Of a stretch of DNA of 64,000 nt, positions 28,037 to 37,869 are shown in pieces. Source of the DNA: Betaproteobacteria bacterium (lineage in GTDB: Bacteria; Pseudomonadota; Gammaproteobacteria; Burkholderiales; SG8-41); contig JAQGMI010000145.1 of NCBI GenBank assembly GCA_028292435.1, positions 45,259 through 109,258 on the forward strand, read 5' to 3'. The notes beneath the pieces were generated by a model that saw only the letters and a program-made list of their open reading frames with translations, was not told where the DNA came from and ran no database searches. Numbering within the stretch: position 1 is the first letter of the stretch; each line of letters starts with the position of its first letter. The translations under genes were made by a program, and so were the position numbers.

Positions 28037-28684
28037 TCAGTCCGCCGCCAGCGAAATGTCGCGCGGCCCGCGCGGCAGTACTTCAGTGTGCGTTTCATAT
28101 CGGCCGTTGAAGCCGGTCACTGTAAGCCGCATGCCGGCGCGCAGATGTTTGAGGTCGATGCGCGTGCTGCTCGCAACGAAAACCAGCAACGCCCCGGAGC
28201 CGTCGTCAATATAGAGCTTCCAGCCCCACGGCTGGTCATCGATGATCTCGCCGGTCATCTTGCCGCGAACGGCGACCAGGCGGCCTTCGCTGTTTGCGCC
28301 GACCTCGCCGGTTCTAAGCTGAGCCGGCGGCAGCGCCGCGGTGGCGAGTCCCATGCGCGTAATTGCACTCGGATCAATGCCCTTCTGATTGTTCGGGGCG
28401 ACGATGCTGCCTTCCACGCGTACGTGTTCCCCCACTTTTAGCGGCAACGTCCGTGCCTTGATCACGTAAATGCCGCCAGACGCATCCTGCAGCGCAAAGC
28501 CGTCGTCGATCGCACCGGCATCGGCCGTGACAACGCCTTCAACCATTGCATGCGAAGCCGGCGACAATGCGCGCGCGGTATCAATTTCGATGACGGCGGG
28601 CGAAGGCGAGTATGTAGTCGTGCAACCGGCCGCGCCGCCAAGCGTCACGAGATACAGCAGGTAACAAGCGCCGGGGTGGCGCAT
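28037..28684 (-). CDS. putative lipoprotein with OB-fold
   Basis: The N-terminus MRHPGACYLLYLVTLGGAAGC has a lipobox (GAAGC), so the mature protein starts at that Cys and is probably outer-membrane anchored. The remainder looks like an OB-fold: alternating strands such as HAMVEGVVTADAGAIDDGFALQD, VGEHVRVEGSIV and GRLVAVRGKMTG. Function unknown. I start at 28684 rather than at upstream in-frame codons because of the signal; this start lies 12 bases after the stop of the upstream reductase gene on the same strand, so the two may be cotranscribed. Confidence 0.72.
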   Translation of the reverse strand: MRHPGACYLLYLVTLGGAAGCTTTYSPSPAVIEIDTARALSPASHAMVEGVVTADAGAIDDGFALQDASGGIYVIKARTLPLKVGEHVRVEGSIVAPNNQKGIDPSAITRMGLATAALPPAQLRTGEVGANSEGRLVAVRGKMTGEIIDDQPWGWKLYIDDGSGALLVFVASSTRIDLKHLRAGMRLTVTGFNGRYETHTEVLPRGPRDISLAAD

Positions 28685-28695
28685 GAATTCGCAGT

Positions 28696-29715
28696 TCACG
28701 CGGTCGGTGCGGCGGGCGTGAATGCGTCGGAATAAAACTCGTCTTCGGGCAACTTGCAACGCGTCGTGAAATCGCGGTGCGCCGACTCCACCATGACGGG
28801 GGCGCCGCACGCATACACTTGATAACTGCTGAGATCGGGGATGTCGTGCATCACCGCGTGATGGACCAGGCCGGTGCGGCCGGTCCAGTTGTCCGTCGCC
28901 AGCGGTTCCGACAATACCGGCACATACTTAAAGTCCGGATGGCTTTTCGCCCACGCTTCGGGCAGGTCGTTCATATAGAGATCGGCGCGTACGCGCGCGC
29001 CCCAGTACATCACCATGGGCCGCCTGCTCTTGAGATGCAACGCATGTTCGACCAGTGCCTTGATCGGGGCAAAGCCGGTGCCGCTTGCGAGCAGCAGGAT
29101 CGGCTTCTCGCTGTCGTCGCGCAGGAAGAACGTGCCTAATGGACCTTCGAAGCGCAGGATGTCGCGCACTTTCATCGTGTTGAATACGTGCCGGCTGAAA
29201 GGCCCGCCGTAATTGCGCAGATGCAGTTGCAGGAAGTCATCGTCGTGCGGTGCGTTGGCCATCGACAGGCTGCGGCGCGAGCCGTCCTTCATCAGAATGT
29301 CGACGTATTGGCCGGCCAGGAACTGCAGCCGCTCGGAGGCGGGCAGCTTGAGATGAATCACCATGACGTCAGGCGCGACGCGATCCATTTTTTGCACGCG
29401 GCACGGCAGCGTCTTGATCTGGATGCCATTGACCGCGCTGACTTCCCGGGTTTCAACCACGAGGTCGGTGCACGGTTTCGCCCGACAGAAGAGCGCAAGG
29501 CCGAGCCTTTTTTCAGCTTCGGTCAGCGCGCTTTGCTGATGAGTACCGTAATCGACGTTGCCCTGAACGATGGTGCCTTTGCAGGTGCCGCACGCGCCGT
29601 TGCGGCAGCCATACGCGATGACGTGACCTTCACGCAGCGCGGCATCCAGGATGGTCTCGTCCTCGCGCACGCTGAAAACGTGATTGCTCGGGCGAATGGT
29701 TACCTGGTGGGACAT
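28696..29715 (-). CDS. 2Fe-2S ferredoxin-flavodoxin-type reductase (CDP-glucoseen reductase-like)
   Basis: An N-terminal plant-type 2Fe-2S ferredoxin domain with cluster ligands Cys37, Cys42, Cys45 (CRNGACGTC) and Cys77 is fused to an FNR-like reductase. FAD-binding RRSLSMANAP is near residue 149 and NAD-binding LLASGTGFAPIKAL near 208, with a C-terminal YACGAPVMVESAHRDF. Such proteins pass electrons from NAD(P)H to an oxygenase or dehydratase partner; the CDP-6-deoxy-delta-3,4-glucoseen reductase label commonly used reflects similarity only. It is divergent from an SDR gene, and no partner oxygenase is present. Confidence 0.85.
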   Translation of the reverse strand: MSHQVTIRPSNHVFSVREDETILDAALREGHVIAYGCRNGACGTCKGTIVQGNVDYGTHQQSALTEAEKRLGLALFCRAKPCTDLVVETREVSAVNGIQIKTLPCRVQKMDRVAPDVMVIHLKLPASERLQFLAGQYVDILMKDGSRRSLSMANAPHDDDFLQLHLRNYGGPFSRHVFNTMKVRDILRFEGPLGTFFLRDDSEKPILLLASGTGFAPIKALVEHALHLKSRRPMVMYWGARVRADLYMNDLPEAWAKSHPDFKYVPVLSEPLATDNWTGRTGLVHHAVMHDIPDLSSYQVYACGAPVMVESAHRDFTTRCKLPEDEFYSDAFTPAAPTA

Positions 29716-29780
29716 GTCAAACCGCGAATACGCATGCGTGGGCGACCGGCCGCTCTTTTAAGTTAAAATCTGCACCCTAT

Positions 29781-30668
29781 ATGCGACGCTTACTTATCAT
29801 CGGATGCGGCGACATTGCGTTGCGTGCAGTACCGCAATTGCGCGAACGCTATCGGATCTACGGCCTTACGCATGATCGCGCGCGCGCGGCTCTTTTGCGT
29901 GAGCGCGGCATCGTGCCTATCGTGGGAAATCTCGACGATCCGGCAAGCCTCGACGGGTTGGCCGGCATTGCCCATGATGTTCTGCATAGCGCTCCGCCAC
30001 CGTCGCAAGGTGCGCGCGATACGCGCACCGCACACCTGATTGCAACGCTGGCCAAGGCTAAAAGTCTACCACAGCATCTGGTCTACATAAGCACCAGCGG
30101 CGTCTATGGGGACTGCGCCGGCGAACTGGTTGCCGAGACGCGCCAGTTGCATCCGCAAACCGCGCGCGCACAGCGGCGCGTCAACGCCGAGCGCCAGTTG
30201 CGCGAATGGGGTCGCCGCAGCGGCGTGCGGATTTCGATATTGCGCGCACCGGGGATTTATTCCGGCGAGCGGCTGCCGGTGAAACGGCTTGAAGCCGGTC
30301 TGCCCGCCGTGTGCGCGGAAGAAGACGGTTACAGCAATCATGTGCATGCGGATGATCTCGCGCGCATGGCAGTGGCGGCGCTGCGCTTCGGCCACGCCGG
30401 ACGCATGTATAACGCGAGCGACGACACCGTGTTGAAAATGGGCGATTACTTCGATCTCGTCGCCGATCATTGCGGACTGCCGCGTCCGCCGCGCTTGTCG
30501 CGCGCGGAGGCGAGCGAGCGCATCCCGTCCAGCCTGTTGTCGTTCATGAACGAGTCGCGGCGGCTGTCGAACCAGCGGCTGAAAACCGAATTGCGCTTCA
30601 AGTTGCGTTACCCGACGGTGCGCGACGGCATCGATGCAATCGGGCGCCCGGGCGCGCACGGACAATGA
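29781..30668 (+). CDS. NAD(P)-dependent epimerase/dehydratase (SDR, YeeZ-like)
   Basis: Extended SDR with a non-standard nucleotide loop IIGCGDIALRAVPQL at the N-terminus (GCGDIA in place of GxxGxxG) and catalytic residues in YISTSGVYGDCAG. Length 295 aa. Downstream parts (RAPGIYSGERLPV, HADDLARM) fit sugar-epimerase-like members of unknown substrate. A TAAAAT (29764-29769) lies shortly before the start. The stop overlaps the cutA start (ATGA), so both are probably cotranscribed. Confidence 0.82.
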   Translation: MRRLLIIGCGDIALRAVPQLRERYRIYGLTHDRARAALLRERGIVPIVGNLDDPASLDGLAGIAHDVLHSAPPPSQGARDTRTAHLIATLAKAKSLPQHLVYISTSGVYGDCAGELVAETRQLHPQTARAQRRVNAERQLREWGRRSGVRISILRAPGIYSGERLPVKRLEAGLPAVCAEEDGYSNHVHADDLARMAVAALRFGHAGRMYNASDDTVLKMGDYFDLVADHCGLPRPPRLSRAEASERIPSSLLSFMNESRRLSNQRLKTELRFKLRYPTVRDGIDAIGRPGAHGQ

Positions 30669-30991
30669 ACCCGATGCTCGTCATTACGAATGCGCCGGAC
30701 CGCGCGGTTGCGGAAAAAATTGCGCGCACGCTCGTCGAGAAGAAGCTCGCTGCGTGCGTGAACATTTTAGCTACGTGTTCTTCGGTCTATCGCTGGCAGG
30801 GCCAGATCGAAACGGCGGACGAAATTCCGCTGCTCATTAAAACGCGCGCCGAAATTTTTACGGAAGTTGAAACCGCGATCAAGCAACTGCATCCATATGA
30901 ATTGCCGGAAATCGTCGGCGTTCCGCTCGCGCACGGGTCGAGCGAATACCTCGAGTGGATCAACGCATCCACCGTAACCGAGATAGGCTGA
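30665..30991 (+). CDS. cutA: divalent-cation tolerance protein CutA
   Basis: Small trimeric PII-like protein linked to copper tolerance, with an unclear mechanism. TNAPDRAVAEKIARTLVEKKLAACVNI, SSVYRWQGQIETADEIPLLIKT and YELPEIVGVPLAHGSSEYLEWI are the diagnostic segments; Cys in LAACVN is the common metal-associated site. At 108 aa it has no signal peptide and is probably cytoplasmic. cutA upstream of dsbD is a conserved betaproteobacterial arrangement; the gap is 7 bases. Confidence 0.94.
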   Translation: MNPMLVITNAPDRAVAEKIARTLVEKKLAACVNILATCSSVYRWQGQIETADEIPLLIKTRAEIFTEVETAIKQLHPYELPEIVGVPLAHGSSEYLEWINASTVTEIG

Positions 30992-30998
30992 GTCAACT

Positions 30999-32789
30999 AT
31001 GGCGCGTGTGATGTTGGCCTTGTCGCTGCTGCTTTCCGTTTTCGTTCATGCGGCCGAACCCGATCTGCTCGAGCCGGAAAAAGCATTTGAATTTTCGGCG
31101 CGCCTGATTGACGCCGGACAGGTTGAGGTGCGTTACGGCATCGCGCCGGGTTATTACCTGTACCGGGAGAAGTTCAAGTTTTCCGCCGTGCCGGCGACGG
31201 TCACCGTCGATGCTGCGCAGTTGCCGCCCGGCAAGGTCAAGAAAGACGAATTCTTCGGCGAAGTGCAGATCTATCGCGGCGAACAACGGTTCGTGCTGCC
31301 GGTCAAGGGATTGACCGGCGATGCGCCGCGCTTCACGTTAAACGTAGTCTCGCAAGGGTGCGCCGACATCGGCGTGTGTTATCCGCCGCAGGAACAGAAA
31401 GCGGAACTTACGCTGGCGGCATTCAGCCCCGCAGGTGCGGCGAAGCCCGGAACGCCTTATCTGGCGGCGGCCCCGGCCACACGCACCCCCGGCGGCCAGT
31501 CGGAAGACGCATTGATCGCCGGCTTGTTCAAAGGCGGATTCTGGGTCTTGATCGCAAGCTTTTTTGGGTTTGGCCTGTTGCTCGCACTGACGCCGTGCGT
31601 ATTTCCCATGATCCCGATTTTGTCCGGCATTCTGGTGCCGCACGGCGAAAACCTCACGCATCTACGAGGGTTCGTGCTGTCGCTGGTCTATGTAATCGGC
31701 ATGGCGCTCACGTACGCGCTCGCGGGCATCGCCGCCGGAATACTCGGGACTGCGCTGTCGGCAGCATTGCAGAATGCCTGGGTGCTGTCGGCTTTCGCCG
31801 CGATTTTCGTGGTGCTTGCGCTGTCGATGTTCGGCTTTTACGAATTGCAGCTCCCGGGCGCCTTGCAAAGCAAGCTCGCATCGACGAGCAACAAGTTGCA
31901 CGGCGGGCATTTCGCGAGCGTGTTCGTGATGGGCGTGCTGTCGGCGTTGATCGTTGGCCCTTGCGTCGCCGCGCCGCTCGCCGGTGCGCTGCTTTATATC
32001 AGCCAGTCCGGCGACGGTGTTCTCGGCGGCGTGGCGTTGTTTTCGATGGCGCTCGGCATGGGCGTGCCACTGCTGGTGGTCGGCGCCTCGGCGGGAACTT
32101 TGCTGCCGAAAGCGGGGTCCTGGATGGAGACCGTGAAGCGGTTTTTCGGCGTCGTACTGCTGGGCGTTGCCATCTATCTCGTCTCGCCGCTGTTGCCGGC
32201 GGTCGTGCACATGCTCGCATGGGCTGCATTGCTGATTGTTTCCGCCATTTACCTGCACGCGCTCGATCCGCTACCGGTGAATGCCCCGGGCGCGCGCAAG
32301 CTGTTTAAAGGAATCGGTGTCATCGGCTTGCTCGCGGGGGCCGCCTTGCTCATCGGTGCGTTGTCCGGTGGACGCGATGTGCTGCAACCGCTGGCTGGTC
32401 TGCGCGGCGCCGGCACGGCGGTTGAGAACGCGCCGGCGTTCAAGCGGATCGATAGTTCGGCCCAGCTCGACGATGCAATCCGCGCCGCGGCCGGCAAGCC
32501 GGTCATGCTGGATTTTTATGCCGACTGGTGCGTGTCATGCAAAGAGATGGAGCGGTATACGTTTGTCGACGAGGCCGTCAAAACGCGCCTCGCCAATGTC
32601 GTGGCGTTGCAGGCGGACGTCACCCAAAACCGCGATGAGCACAAGGCGCTGCTTAAGCGTTTTAACCTGTTCGGTCCGCCTGGCATCGTATTCTTCGATC
32701 GCCAGGGCAAGTTGATCGAAGACCTGCGCGTGGTGGGCTTCCAGCCCGCGAACAACTTTGCGGCGACGCTCGACCTCGCATTGCGATGA
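30999..32789 (+). CDS. dsbD: thiol:disulfide interchange protein DsbD
   Basis: Carries electrons from cytoplasmic thioredoxin across the inner membrane to periplasmic thiol proteins. Signal peptide at 1-18. The N-terminal alpha domain has the pair Cys121/Cys127 (QGCADIGVCYPP). A membrane domain of eight helices follows, with Cys in LTPCVFPMIP and GPCVAAPL. The C-terminal gamma domain is thioredoxin-like, with DWCVSCKEME. At 596 aa all three domains are intact. The stop overlaps the tlpA-like start (ATGA), whose product is a likely electron acceptor. Confidence 0.96.
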   Translation: MARVMLALSLLLSVFVHAAEPDLLEPEKAFEFSARLIDAGQVEVRYGIAPGYYLYREKFKFSAVPATVTVDAAQLPPGKVKKDEFFGEVQIYRGEQRFVLPVKGLTGDAPRFTLNVVSQGCADIGVCYPPQEQKAELTLAAFSPAGAAKPGTPYLAAAPATRTPGGQSEDALIAGLFKGGFWVLIASFFGFGLLLALTPCVFPMIPILSGILVPHGENLTHLRGFVLSLVYVIGMALTYALAGIAAGILGTALSAALQNAWVLSAFAAIFVVLALSMFGFYELQLPGALQSKLASTSNKLHGGHFASVFVMGVLSALIVGPCVAAPLAGALLYISQSGDGVLGGVALFSMALGMGVPLLVVGASAGTLLPKAGSWMETVKRFFGVVLLGVAIYLVSPLLPAVVHMLAWAALLIVSAIYLHALDPLPVNAPGARKLFKGIGVIGLLAGAALLIGALSGGRDVLQPLAGLRGAGTAVENAPAFKRIDSSAQLDDAIRAAAGKPVMLDFYADWCVSCKEMERYTFVDEAVKTRLANVVALQADVTQNRDEHKALLKRFNLFGPPGIVFFDRQGKLIEDLRVVGFQPANNFAATLDLALR

Positions 32790-33331
32790 CTAGCGTAAGG
32801 CAGCCGCTGGTCGCTGCCGGCGTCGCACTGCTGTTTGGTTTCGCCGGCCTCCTGTTCTACCAATGGCGTTCGCCCGACGTGCTGCCGGGCATGCCGGCTG
32901 ATCCGGTGGCAACCGGGCGGCTAGTGCTCGATGCCAAGCTCATGGGGGTCGATGACAAACTTCAGCCGTTCGAGCAGTGGCGGGGCAAAGTCCTTGTCGT
33001 CAACTTCTGGGCGACTTGGTGTGCTCCCTGTCGCGAGGAAATTCCGGGCTTCATCCGCTTCCAGGCGCTCCATGGCGCCGAAGGCGTCCAGTTTGTCGGT
33101 GTGGCCATCGATCAAAAAGAGCGCGTGCTGCCGTACGCACGCCAGATGGGGATCAACTATCCGCTCGTCGTCGGCGGTATGGAAACGATGGAATTTGCCC
33201 GCCAGCTTGGCAACCGCGCCACGGTATTGCCCTATACCCTCATCCTGGATCGGAGCGGCAAGGTACAGGCTGCCCAAGTTGGCATTATCAGGGCAGAAAA
33301 GCTCGAAAGTCTGATTAAGCCATTGCTTTAA
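32786..33331 (+). CDS. membrane-anchored thioredoxin-like protein TlpA/ResA type
   Basis: One N-terminal helix (about residues 7-26, signal anchor) and a periplasmic thioredoxin fold with WCAPC in VVNFWATWCAPCREEIPGF and cis-proline in ATVLPYTLILD. At 181 aa it belongs to the TlpA/DsbE family, which reduces disulfides, for example in apocytochrome c. The overlap with dsbD suggests DsbD is its electron donor. No ccm genes are adjacent, so a cytochrome-maturation role is not established. Confidence 0.9.
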   Translation: MTSVRQPLVAAGVALLFGFAGLLFYQWRSPDVLPGMPADPVATGRLVLDAKLMGVDDKLQPFEQWRGKVLVVNFWATWCAPCREEIPGFIRFQALHGAEGVQFVGVAIDQKERVLPYARQMGINYPLVVGGMETMEFARQLGNRATVLPYTLILDRSGKVQAAQVGIIRAEKLESLIKPLL

Positions 33332-33612
33332 AGTGTCCGTTTTAGGCGCATTAAAGCCTATAACTTCGGTGAACGTGTTGCTAACGTGCCAAGAAGCATG
33401 AGTCCGCCGCTTTTGGTTATGGGGCGCCTGAAGAGACCGAAAGCACTACTTTGGAACCACTCGCCGCGAGCCGGAGAAGTCGCGCAACTTACGCGATCGT
33501 GCGCCCAGAAATGGACAAAATGACGCGATCTGCGTCAAAATACCGATAATTGCCAAATAATTCCGCCGGAAGTTCAGTGTACGGCGGGGGCCAAAGCAGG
33601 AAACACGGCAAT
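33332..33612. other. leader/control region before aroQ-accB-accC
   Basis: A 281-base gap, richer in A/T than its surroundings, between the tlpA-like gene and aroQ. It holds the inverted repeat TGACGC-gatct-GCGTCA at 33521-33537, about 75 bases before aroQ. I see no coding frame, RNA gene or clear -35/-10 pair; by position it should contain the promoter of the aroQ-accB-accC unit. Confidence 0.4.
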
Positions 33613-34065
33613 ATGCCTAAAGCGAAAAACATTTTGGTGTTGCATGGGCCGAATCTCAACCTGTTGGGACAGCGCGAGCCCCTGCATTACGGTTCCGAGA
33701 CACTGCAGTCAATCAACCAAAAACTTCAAGACGGCGCAAGCCAGGCGGGCGTCAGCCTGGCTGTTTTTCAGAGCAACGAGGAAGGCGAACTCGTCAATCG
33801 AATCCAGCAAGCGGGGCGCGAGCAAGTCGACTTCATCATTATTAATCCGGCCGCATTCACCCATACCAGCGTCGCGATCCGCGACGCGCTCGCGGCCGTG
33901 CGCATAGCCTTTATCGAAATGCATCTGTCGAATGTCTTTCGGCGCGAGGAATTCCGCCGCCATTCTTATTTTTCCGACCTCGCTGTCGGCGTCATCAGCG
34001 GCCTGGGTGGCAAAGGCTACGAGCTCGCACTTGAGTATGCATTGCAGGCCTCAGCAGGGAGTTGA
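33613..34065 (+). CDS. aroQ: type II 3-dehydroquinate dehydratase
   Basis: Third step of the shikimate pathway. [17 protein letters not shown] carries the active-site Arg and Tyr26, and [33 protein letters not shown] and [20 protein letters not shown] complete the family pattern, with catalytic His in EMHLSN. At 150 aa the length is normal. ATG 33613 follows an A-rich stretch (GCAGGAAAC); an earlier in-frame start at 33550 would add 21 non-conserved residues. It lies directly upstream of accB, the usual betaproteobacterial order. Confidence 0.95.
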   Translation: MPKAKNILVLHGPNLNLLGQREPLHYGSETLQSINQKLQDGASQAGVSLAVFQSNEEGELVNRIQQAGREQVDFIIINPAAFTHTSVAIRDALAAVRIAFIEMHLSNVFRREEFRRHSYFSDLAVGVISGLGGKGYELALEYALQASAGS

Positions 34066-34067
34066 TT

Positions 34068-34517
34068 ATGGATTTGCGCAAATTGAAAAAGCTCATCGAC
34101 TTGGTCGAAGAGTCCGGCATTGCCGAACTCGAAATCACCGAAGGGGAAGAGAAAGTCAGGATCAGCCGGAATAACACGGCCAATGCCCCGGCAACTGCCA
34201 CCGTGATGCAGGTTGCAGCGCCGGCAGCGACACCAGCGGCGGCGGCTTCGCCCGCGCCCGAACCCGTCGCGCCAGCGGCCGAAGGGCATGTCCTGAAATC
34301 GCCCATGGTTGGCACTTACTATCGCGCTCCGACGCCCGGTGCGAAGGCGTTTGTCGAAGTTGGGCAAACCGTGACGGAAGGCGAAACAGTCTGCATCATC
34401 GAAGCCATGAAATTATTGAACGAAATCGAGGCCGACCGCTCGGGCGTCATCAAGGCCATCCTCGTCGAAAATGGACAGCCGGTCGAATACGGTCACCCGC
34501 TCATGGTGATTGGCTGA
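34068..34517 (+). CDS. accB: biotin carboxyl carrier protein of acetyl-CoA carboxylase
   Basis: Carries biotin between AccC and the carboxyltransferase in fatty acid synthesis. The N-terminal helix ([21 protein letters not shown]) is followed by an Ala/Pro-rich linker at about 38-72 and the biotinyl domain with EAMKLLNEI, Lys115 being the biotin site. AGGGAG lies seven bases upstream of ATG 34068. At 149 aa it is standard. accC begins 99 bases later. Confidence 0.96.
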   Translation: MDLRKLKKLIDLVEESGIAELEITEGEEKVRISRNNTANAPATATVMQVAAPAATPAAAASPAPEPVAPAAEGHVLKSPMVGTYYRAPTPGAKAFVEVGQTVTEGETVCIIEAMKLLNEIEADRSGVIKAILVENGQPVEYGHPLMVIG

Positions 34518-34616
34518 TGCGACTGCGGCAGGAAGCAAAGCAAACTGTCATAGCTCATGTGATTGCGGCGTTTCGCCAACGCGATGCAGCGCGGGCCCGT
34601 TGCCTGGACGTTAGCG

Positions 34617-35957
34617 ATGTTTGAAAAAATCCTGATCGCCAATCGCGGCGAAATCGCCCTGCGTATCCAGCGCGCCTGCCGCGAGCTTGGCGTCAAGACC
34701 GTCGCCGTGCATTCGGAAGCGGATGCCGAGGCCAAGTACGTGAAACTGGCCGACGAATCGGTGTGCATCGGACCGCCGCCGTCGGCGCTAAGTTATCTGA
34801 ATATTCCGGCCATCATCAGCGCTGCCGAGGTGACTGATGCCCAAGCCATTCATCCCGGCTATGGTTTTCTTTCGGAGAACGCCGACTTCGCGGAACGCGT
34901 TGAAAAAAGCGGGTTCGTTTTCATCGGCCCCAAGGCCGAAACCATCCGCATGATGGGCGATAAGGTCAGCGCCAAAGCTGCAATGCGTAAGGCGGGCATC
35001 CCGTGCGTGCCGGGCAGCGAAGGTGCGCTACCCGAAGAGCCGCAGGAAATCATCAAGACCGCGCGCGCAGTCGGGTATCCGGTGATCATCAAAGCCGCGG
35101 GCGGTGGCGGCGGCCGCGGCATGCGCGTGGTTCACACGGAGGCTGCGTTGTTGAATGCGGTCGCGATGACGCGCGCCGAAGCGCAGGCGGCGTTCGGCAA
35201 TCCGGTCGTCTACATGGAAAAATTCCTGGAGGCGCCGCGCCATATCGAGGTGCAGGTGCTCGCCGACCGCTTTCGCAACGCCGTGTATCTGGGCGATCGC
35301 GACTGCTCGATGCAGCGGCGCCACCAGAAAATCATCGAAGAAGCACCTGCACCGCACCTGCCGACGCGGGGCCGCATCCGTGTCGGCGAGCGCTGCGCGG
35401 AAGCGTGCCGCAAGATTGGTTATGAAGGCGCCGGCACGTTCGAATTCTTGTACGAGGACGACGAGTTCTATTTCATCGAAATGAACACGCGCCTGCAGGT
35501 CGAGCACCCGGTCACCGAGATGATTACCGGCATCGACATCGTGCAGGCGCAAATCCGCATCGCGGCGGGCGAGCGCATGCCGGTTAAGCAGCGCGATATC
35601 ATGTTCAAGGGCCATGCGATCGAATGCCGCATCAACGCCGAAGACCCGTATAAATTTACACCTTCGCCCGGACGTATTACGTCGTGGCACATGCCCGGCG
35701 GTCCCGGCATTCGCGTCGATTCGCACGTCTACGCCAATTATTTTGTGCCGCCGAATTACGATTCGCTGATCGGCAAATTAATTGCGTATGGCGACACGCG
35801 CGAACAGGCCATCGCGCGCATGGGCATCGCGCTCTCCGAGGCCGTGGTCGAGGGCATTCAAACTAACTTGCCGCTGCACGCGGAATTGATGCGCGACGCC
35901 GCGTTCCTGCGCGGCGGCACGAGCATTCATTACCTCGAGCAGAAGCTGGCGAAGTGA
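34617..35957 (+). CDS. accC: biotin carboxylase subunit of acetyl-CoA carboxylase
   Basis: ATP- and bicarbonate-dependent carboxylation of biotin on AccB. The start [17 protein letters not shown] is diagnostic. ATP-grasp elements include [16 protein letters not shown] and [14 protein letters not shown]. At 446 aa it ends after the biotin-carboxylase C domain with no fused BCCP, which fits AccC rather than the alpha subunit of an acyl-CoA carboxylase. ATG 34617 is the conserved start. Confidence 0.97.
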   Translation: MFEKILIANRGEIALRIQRACRELGVKTVAVHSEADAEAKYVKLADESVCIGPPPSALSYLNIPAIISAAEVTDAQAIHPGYGFLSENADFAERVEKSGFVFIGPKAETIRMMGDKVSAKAAMRKAGIPCVPGSEGALPEEPQEIIKTARAVGYPVIIKAAGGGGGRGMRVVHTEAALLNAVAMTRAEAQAAFGNPVVYMEKFLEAPRHIEVQVLADRFRNAVYLGDRDCSMQRRHQKIIEEAPAPHLPTRGRIRVGERCAEACRKIGYEGAGTFEFLYEDDEFYFIEMNTRLQVEHPVTEMITGIDIVQAQIRIAAGERMPVKQRDIMFKGHAIECRINAEDPYKFTPSPGRITSWHMPGGPGIRVDSHVYANYFVPPNYDSLIGKLIAYGDTREQAIARMGIALSEAVVEGIQTNLPLHAELMRDAAFLRGGTSIHYLEQKLAK

Positions 35958-36046
35958 GTTAAATGCAGGACTGAATGTGCGTTGAAGACTGAGTTTGTCG
36001 CCGCGTTCGCTGCAATCAACAATCCCCGACCGTCAATTCTGAAAAT

Positions 36047-36943
36047 ATGTCCTGGCTTGCCGTCACGCTCACCGTCGATGCAACGTACGTCGAGACACTA
36101 TCCGACGCATTGCTCGAAGCGGGTGCAATCTCGGTCGACGTGGCCGACGCGCTCGCCGGCACGGCGGACGAGCATGCTTTATTTGGCGAGCCGGGCGAAC
36201 CGGCGACGGGCGAATGGGCGAAGTCGCGCCTGAACGCGTTATTTAACGAAACGAACGATGTTGCCACGCGCGTGAGCGCTGCTTTGCAGGCAGTGAATCT
36301 TGATCCGGCTACATCGGTGACGATTTCGCCCGTTGCCGATCAGGACTGGGTACGCGCAACCCAATCTCAATTTCAACCCGTTCGCGTGTCGTCGCGATTA
36401 TGGGTGGTGCCGACATGGCATACGCCGCCGGACCCGCAAGCGATAAACCTGGTCATTGATCCGGGACTCGCCTTCGGCACCGGGACTCATCCGACGACCC
36501 GACTGTGCCTCGCATGGCTCGATGCCAATGTAAGCGGCGGCGAGTCGGTGCTCGACTACGGAAGCGGCTCTGGCATCCTCGGCATTGCCGCGCTTAAACT
36601 GGGCGCGAAGCGCGCGACCGGTGTTGATATCGATCCGCTGGCGCTGCTTGCCGCACGCCATAATGCGATGCAAAATCAGGTCGAAATGAACTTCATCGCC
36701 GCCGAAAGCGCTGCCCCGACATCAGCCGACATCGTGGTGGCTAATATTCTCGCCAATCCGCTCAAGCTGCTTGCGCCGCTGTTAACGCGCATGACGTCGG
36801 CCGGCGGCCGCATTTTGTTGTCAGGCGTGCTCGATCAGCAAGCGACTGAAGTGGCGGACGCTTATCGCGGCGCGTTCGAACTCGGTCCGCTACAACACGA
36901 AGACGGCTGGGTGCTCATCAACGGCCGGAAGCTCGCGCGCTAA
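36047..36943 (+). CDS. prmA: ribosomal protein L11 methyltransferase
   Basis: Trimethylates lysines of ribosomal protein L11 using SAM. The N-terminal substrate-binding domain (MSWLAVTLTVD...) precedes DPGLAFGTGTHPTTRLCL and motif I VLDYGSGSGILGIAALKLGA; the post-motif IVVANILANPLKLLAP is conserved. At 298 aa it is full length. It is the usual neighbour of accC and of the DUF3426 gene in this class. Confidence 0.95.
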   Translation: MSWLAVTLTVDATYVETLSDALLEAGAISVDVADALAGTADEHALFGEPGEPATGEWAKSRLNALFNETNDVATRVSAALQAVNLDPATSVTISPVADQDWVRATQSQFQPVRVSSRLWVVPTWHTPPDPQAINLVIDPGLAFGTGTHPTTRLCLAWLDANVSGGESVLDYGSGSGILGIAALKLGAKRATGVDIDPLALLAARHNAMQNQVEMNFIAAESAAPTSADIVVANILANPLKLLAPLLTRMTSAGGRILLSGVLDQQATEVADAYRGAFELGPLQHEDGWVLINGRKLAR

Positions 36944-36947
36944 CCCG

Positions 36948-37817
36948 ATGAGCATCGTCACCGAGTGCCCGAGCTGCGGAACGAAGTTCCGCGTCACACC
37001 GGTCCAGCTGCAGGCGCAGCACGGCATGGTTCGCTGCGGCCGTTGCGCGCAAGTGTTCGATGGCTTCAAGACCCTGGCGACGTTGCCCGAAGCAGCGATG
37101 CCCGTAGCACCGGTCGCAACGCCAAGCGCAAGTGAAGCCGTCACTTCGTTAACCCCCGAGCCCGCGGTCACGCCTGTTGCGGCGCCTGAACCCGTACGCG
37201 AAGAACCCGTAGCAGCTTCAGCGCCGTCGCCCACCGCAGTCGAAGAGCCGCCCGCGGTGGCGGCGGCGACGGTTATTTCGCAAGAACCGCGGATTACGTC
37301 TCCGTCGTACGACACTACGCCGCCACGCCGGCGCCGCACCGGTTGGGCGATCGGCGTCGCGCTGATGCTGTCTGGACTGGCGGCGCAGGGCGCCTATTTT
37401 TATCGCAGCGACATCGCGGCGAACATGCCGGAAGCGCGGCCGCATTTAAACAAGATGTGTGAACTCCTGCATTGCACGGTCGCGTTACCGCAGCGTCCGC
37501 GCCAGATCAGCATCGAAGCTTCCGACATGCAGGCCACCGATCCGGCGAATCCGGGGCTGATCGCGCTGACGGCGACGTTGCGCAATCACGCAACGAGTGC
37601 ACTCGGTTATCCCGCGCTCGACGTCGTCCTCACGAATACCAAAGAGCATACGGTGGCGCGGCGCGTCTTCATGCCGTCAGATTATTTGCCGGCTGGCAAA
37701 GACGCGCGGAGCGGCATTGCGGCGAATGCCGAAGTGACCGTACGCCTCGATCTTGAAACCGGCGACCTGGGCGCCGCGGGCTTCAGGCTGGATTTGATAG
37801 CGGCGCCGGCGCGATGA
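36948..37817 (+). CDS. zinc-ribbon / DUF3426 membrane protein
   Basis: The N-terminal MJ0042-type zinc ribbon has CPSCGTKF and CGRCAQVF (residues 8-34). A long Pro/Ala/Val-rich linker of low complexity at about 45-110 follows. One membrane helix lies near 128-146 ([21 protein letters not shown]), and a C-terminal DUF3426 domain is probably periplasmic. Unknown function. It begins 4 bases after prmA. Confidence 0.88.
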   Translation: MSIVTECPSCGTKFRVTPVQLQAQHGMVRCGRCAQVFDGFKTLATLPEAAMPVAPVATPSASEAVTSLTPEPAVTPVAAPEPVREEPVAASAPSPTAVEEPPAVAAATVISQEPRITSPSYDTTPPRRRRTGWAIGVALMLSGLAAQGAYFYRSDIAANMPEARPHLNKMCELLHCTVALPQRPRQISIEASDMQATDPANPGLIALTATLRNHATSALGYPALDVVLTNTKEHTVARRVFMPSDYLPAGKDARSGIAANAEVTVRLDLETGDLGAAGFRLDLIAAPAR

Positions 37818-37869
37818 TTCTCCGCCGCCGCGCTTTAGCGACGCATCAGCGTCAATTTCAGATTATTTC

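Noticed and set aside
37818..37869. Possible glycine riboswitch upstream of gcvT
   Set aside because: The gap is only 52 bases, too short for the tandem glycine aptamer, and shows no matching helices.
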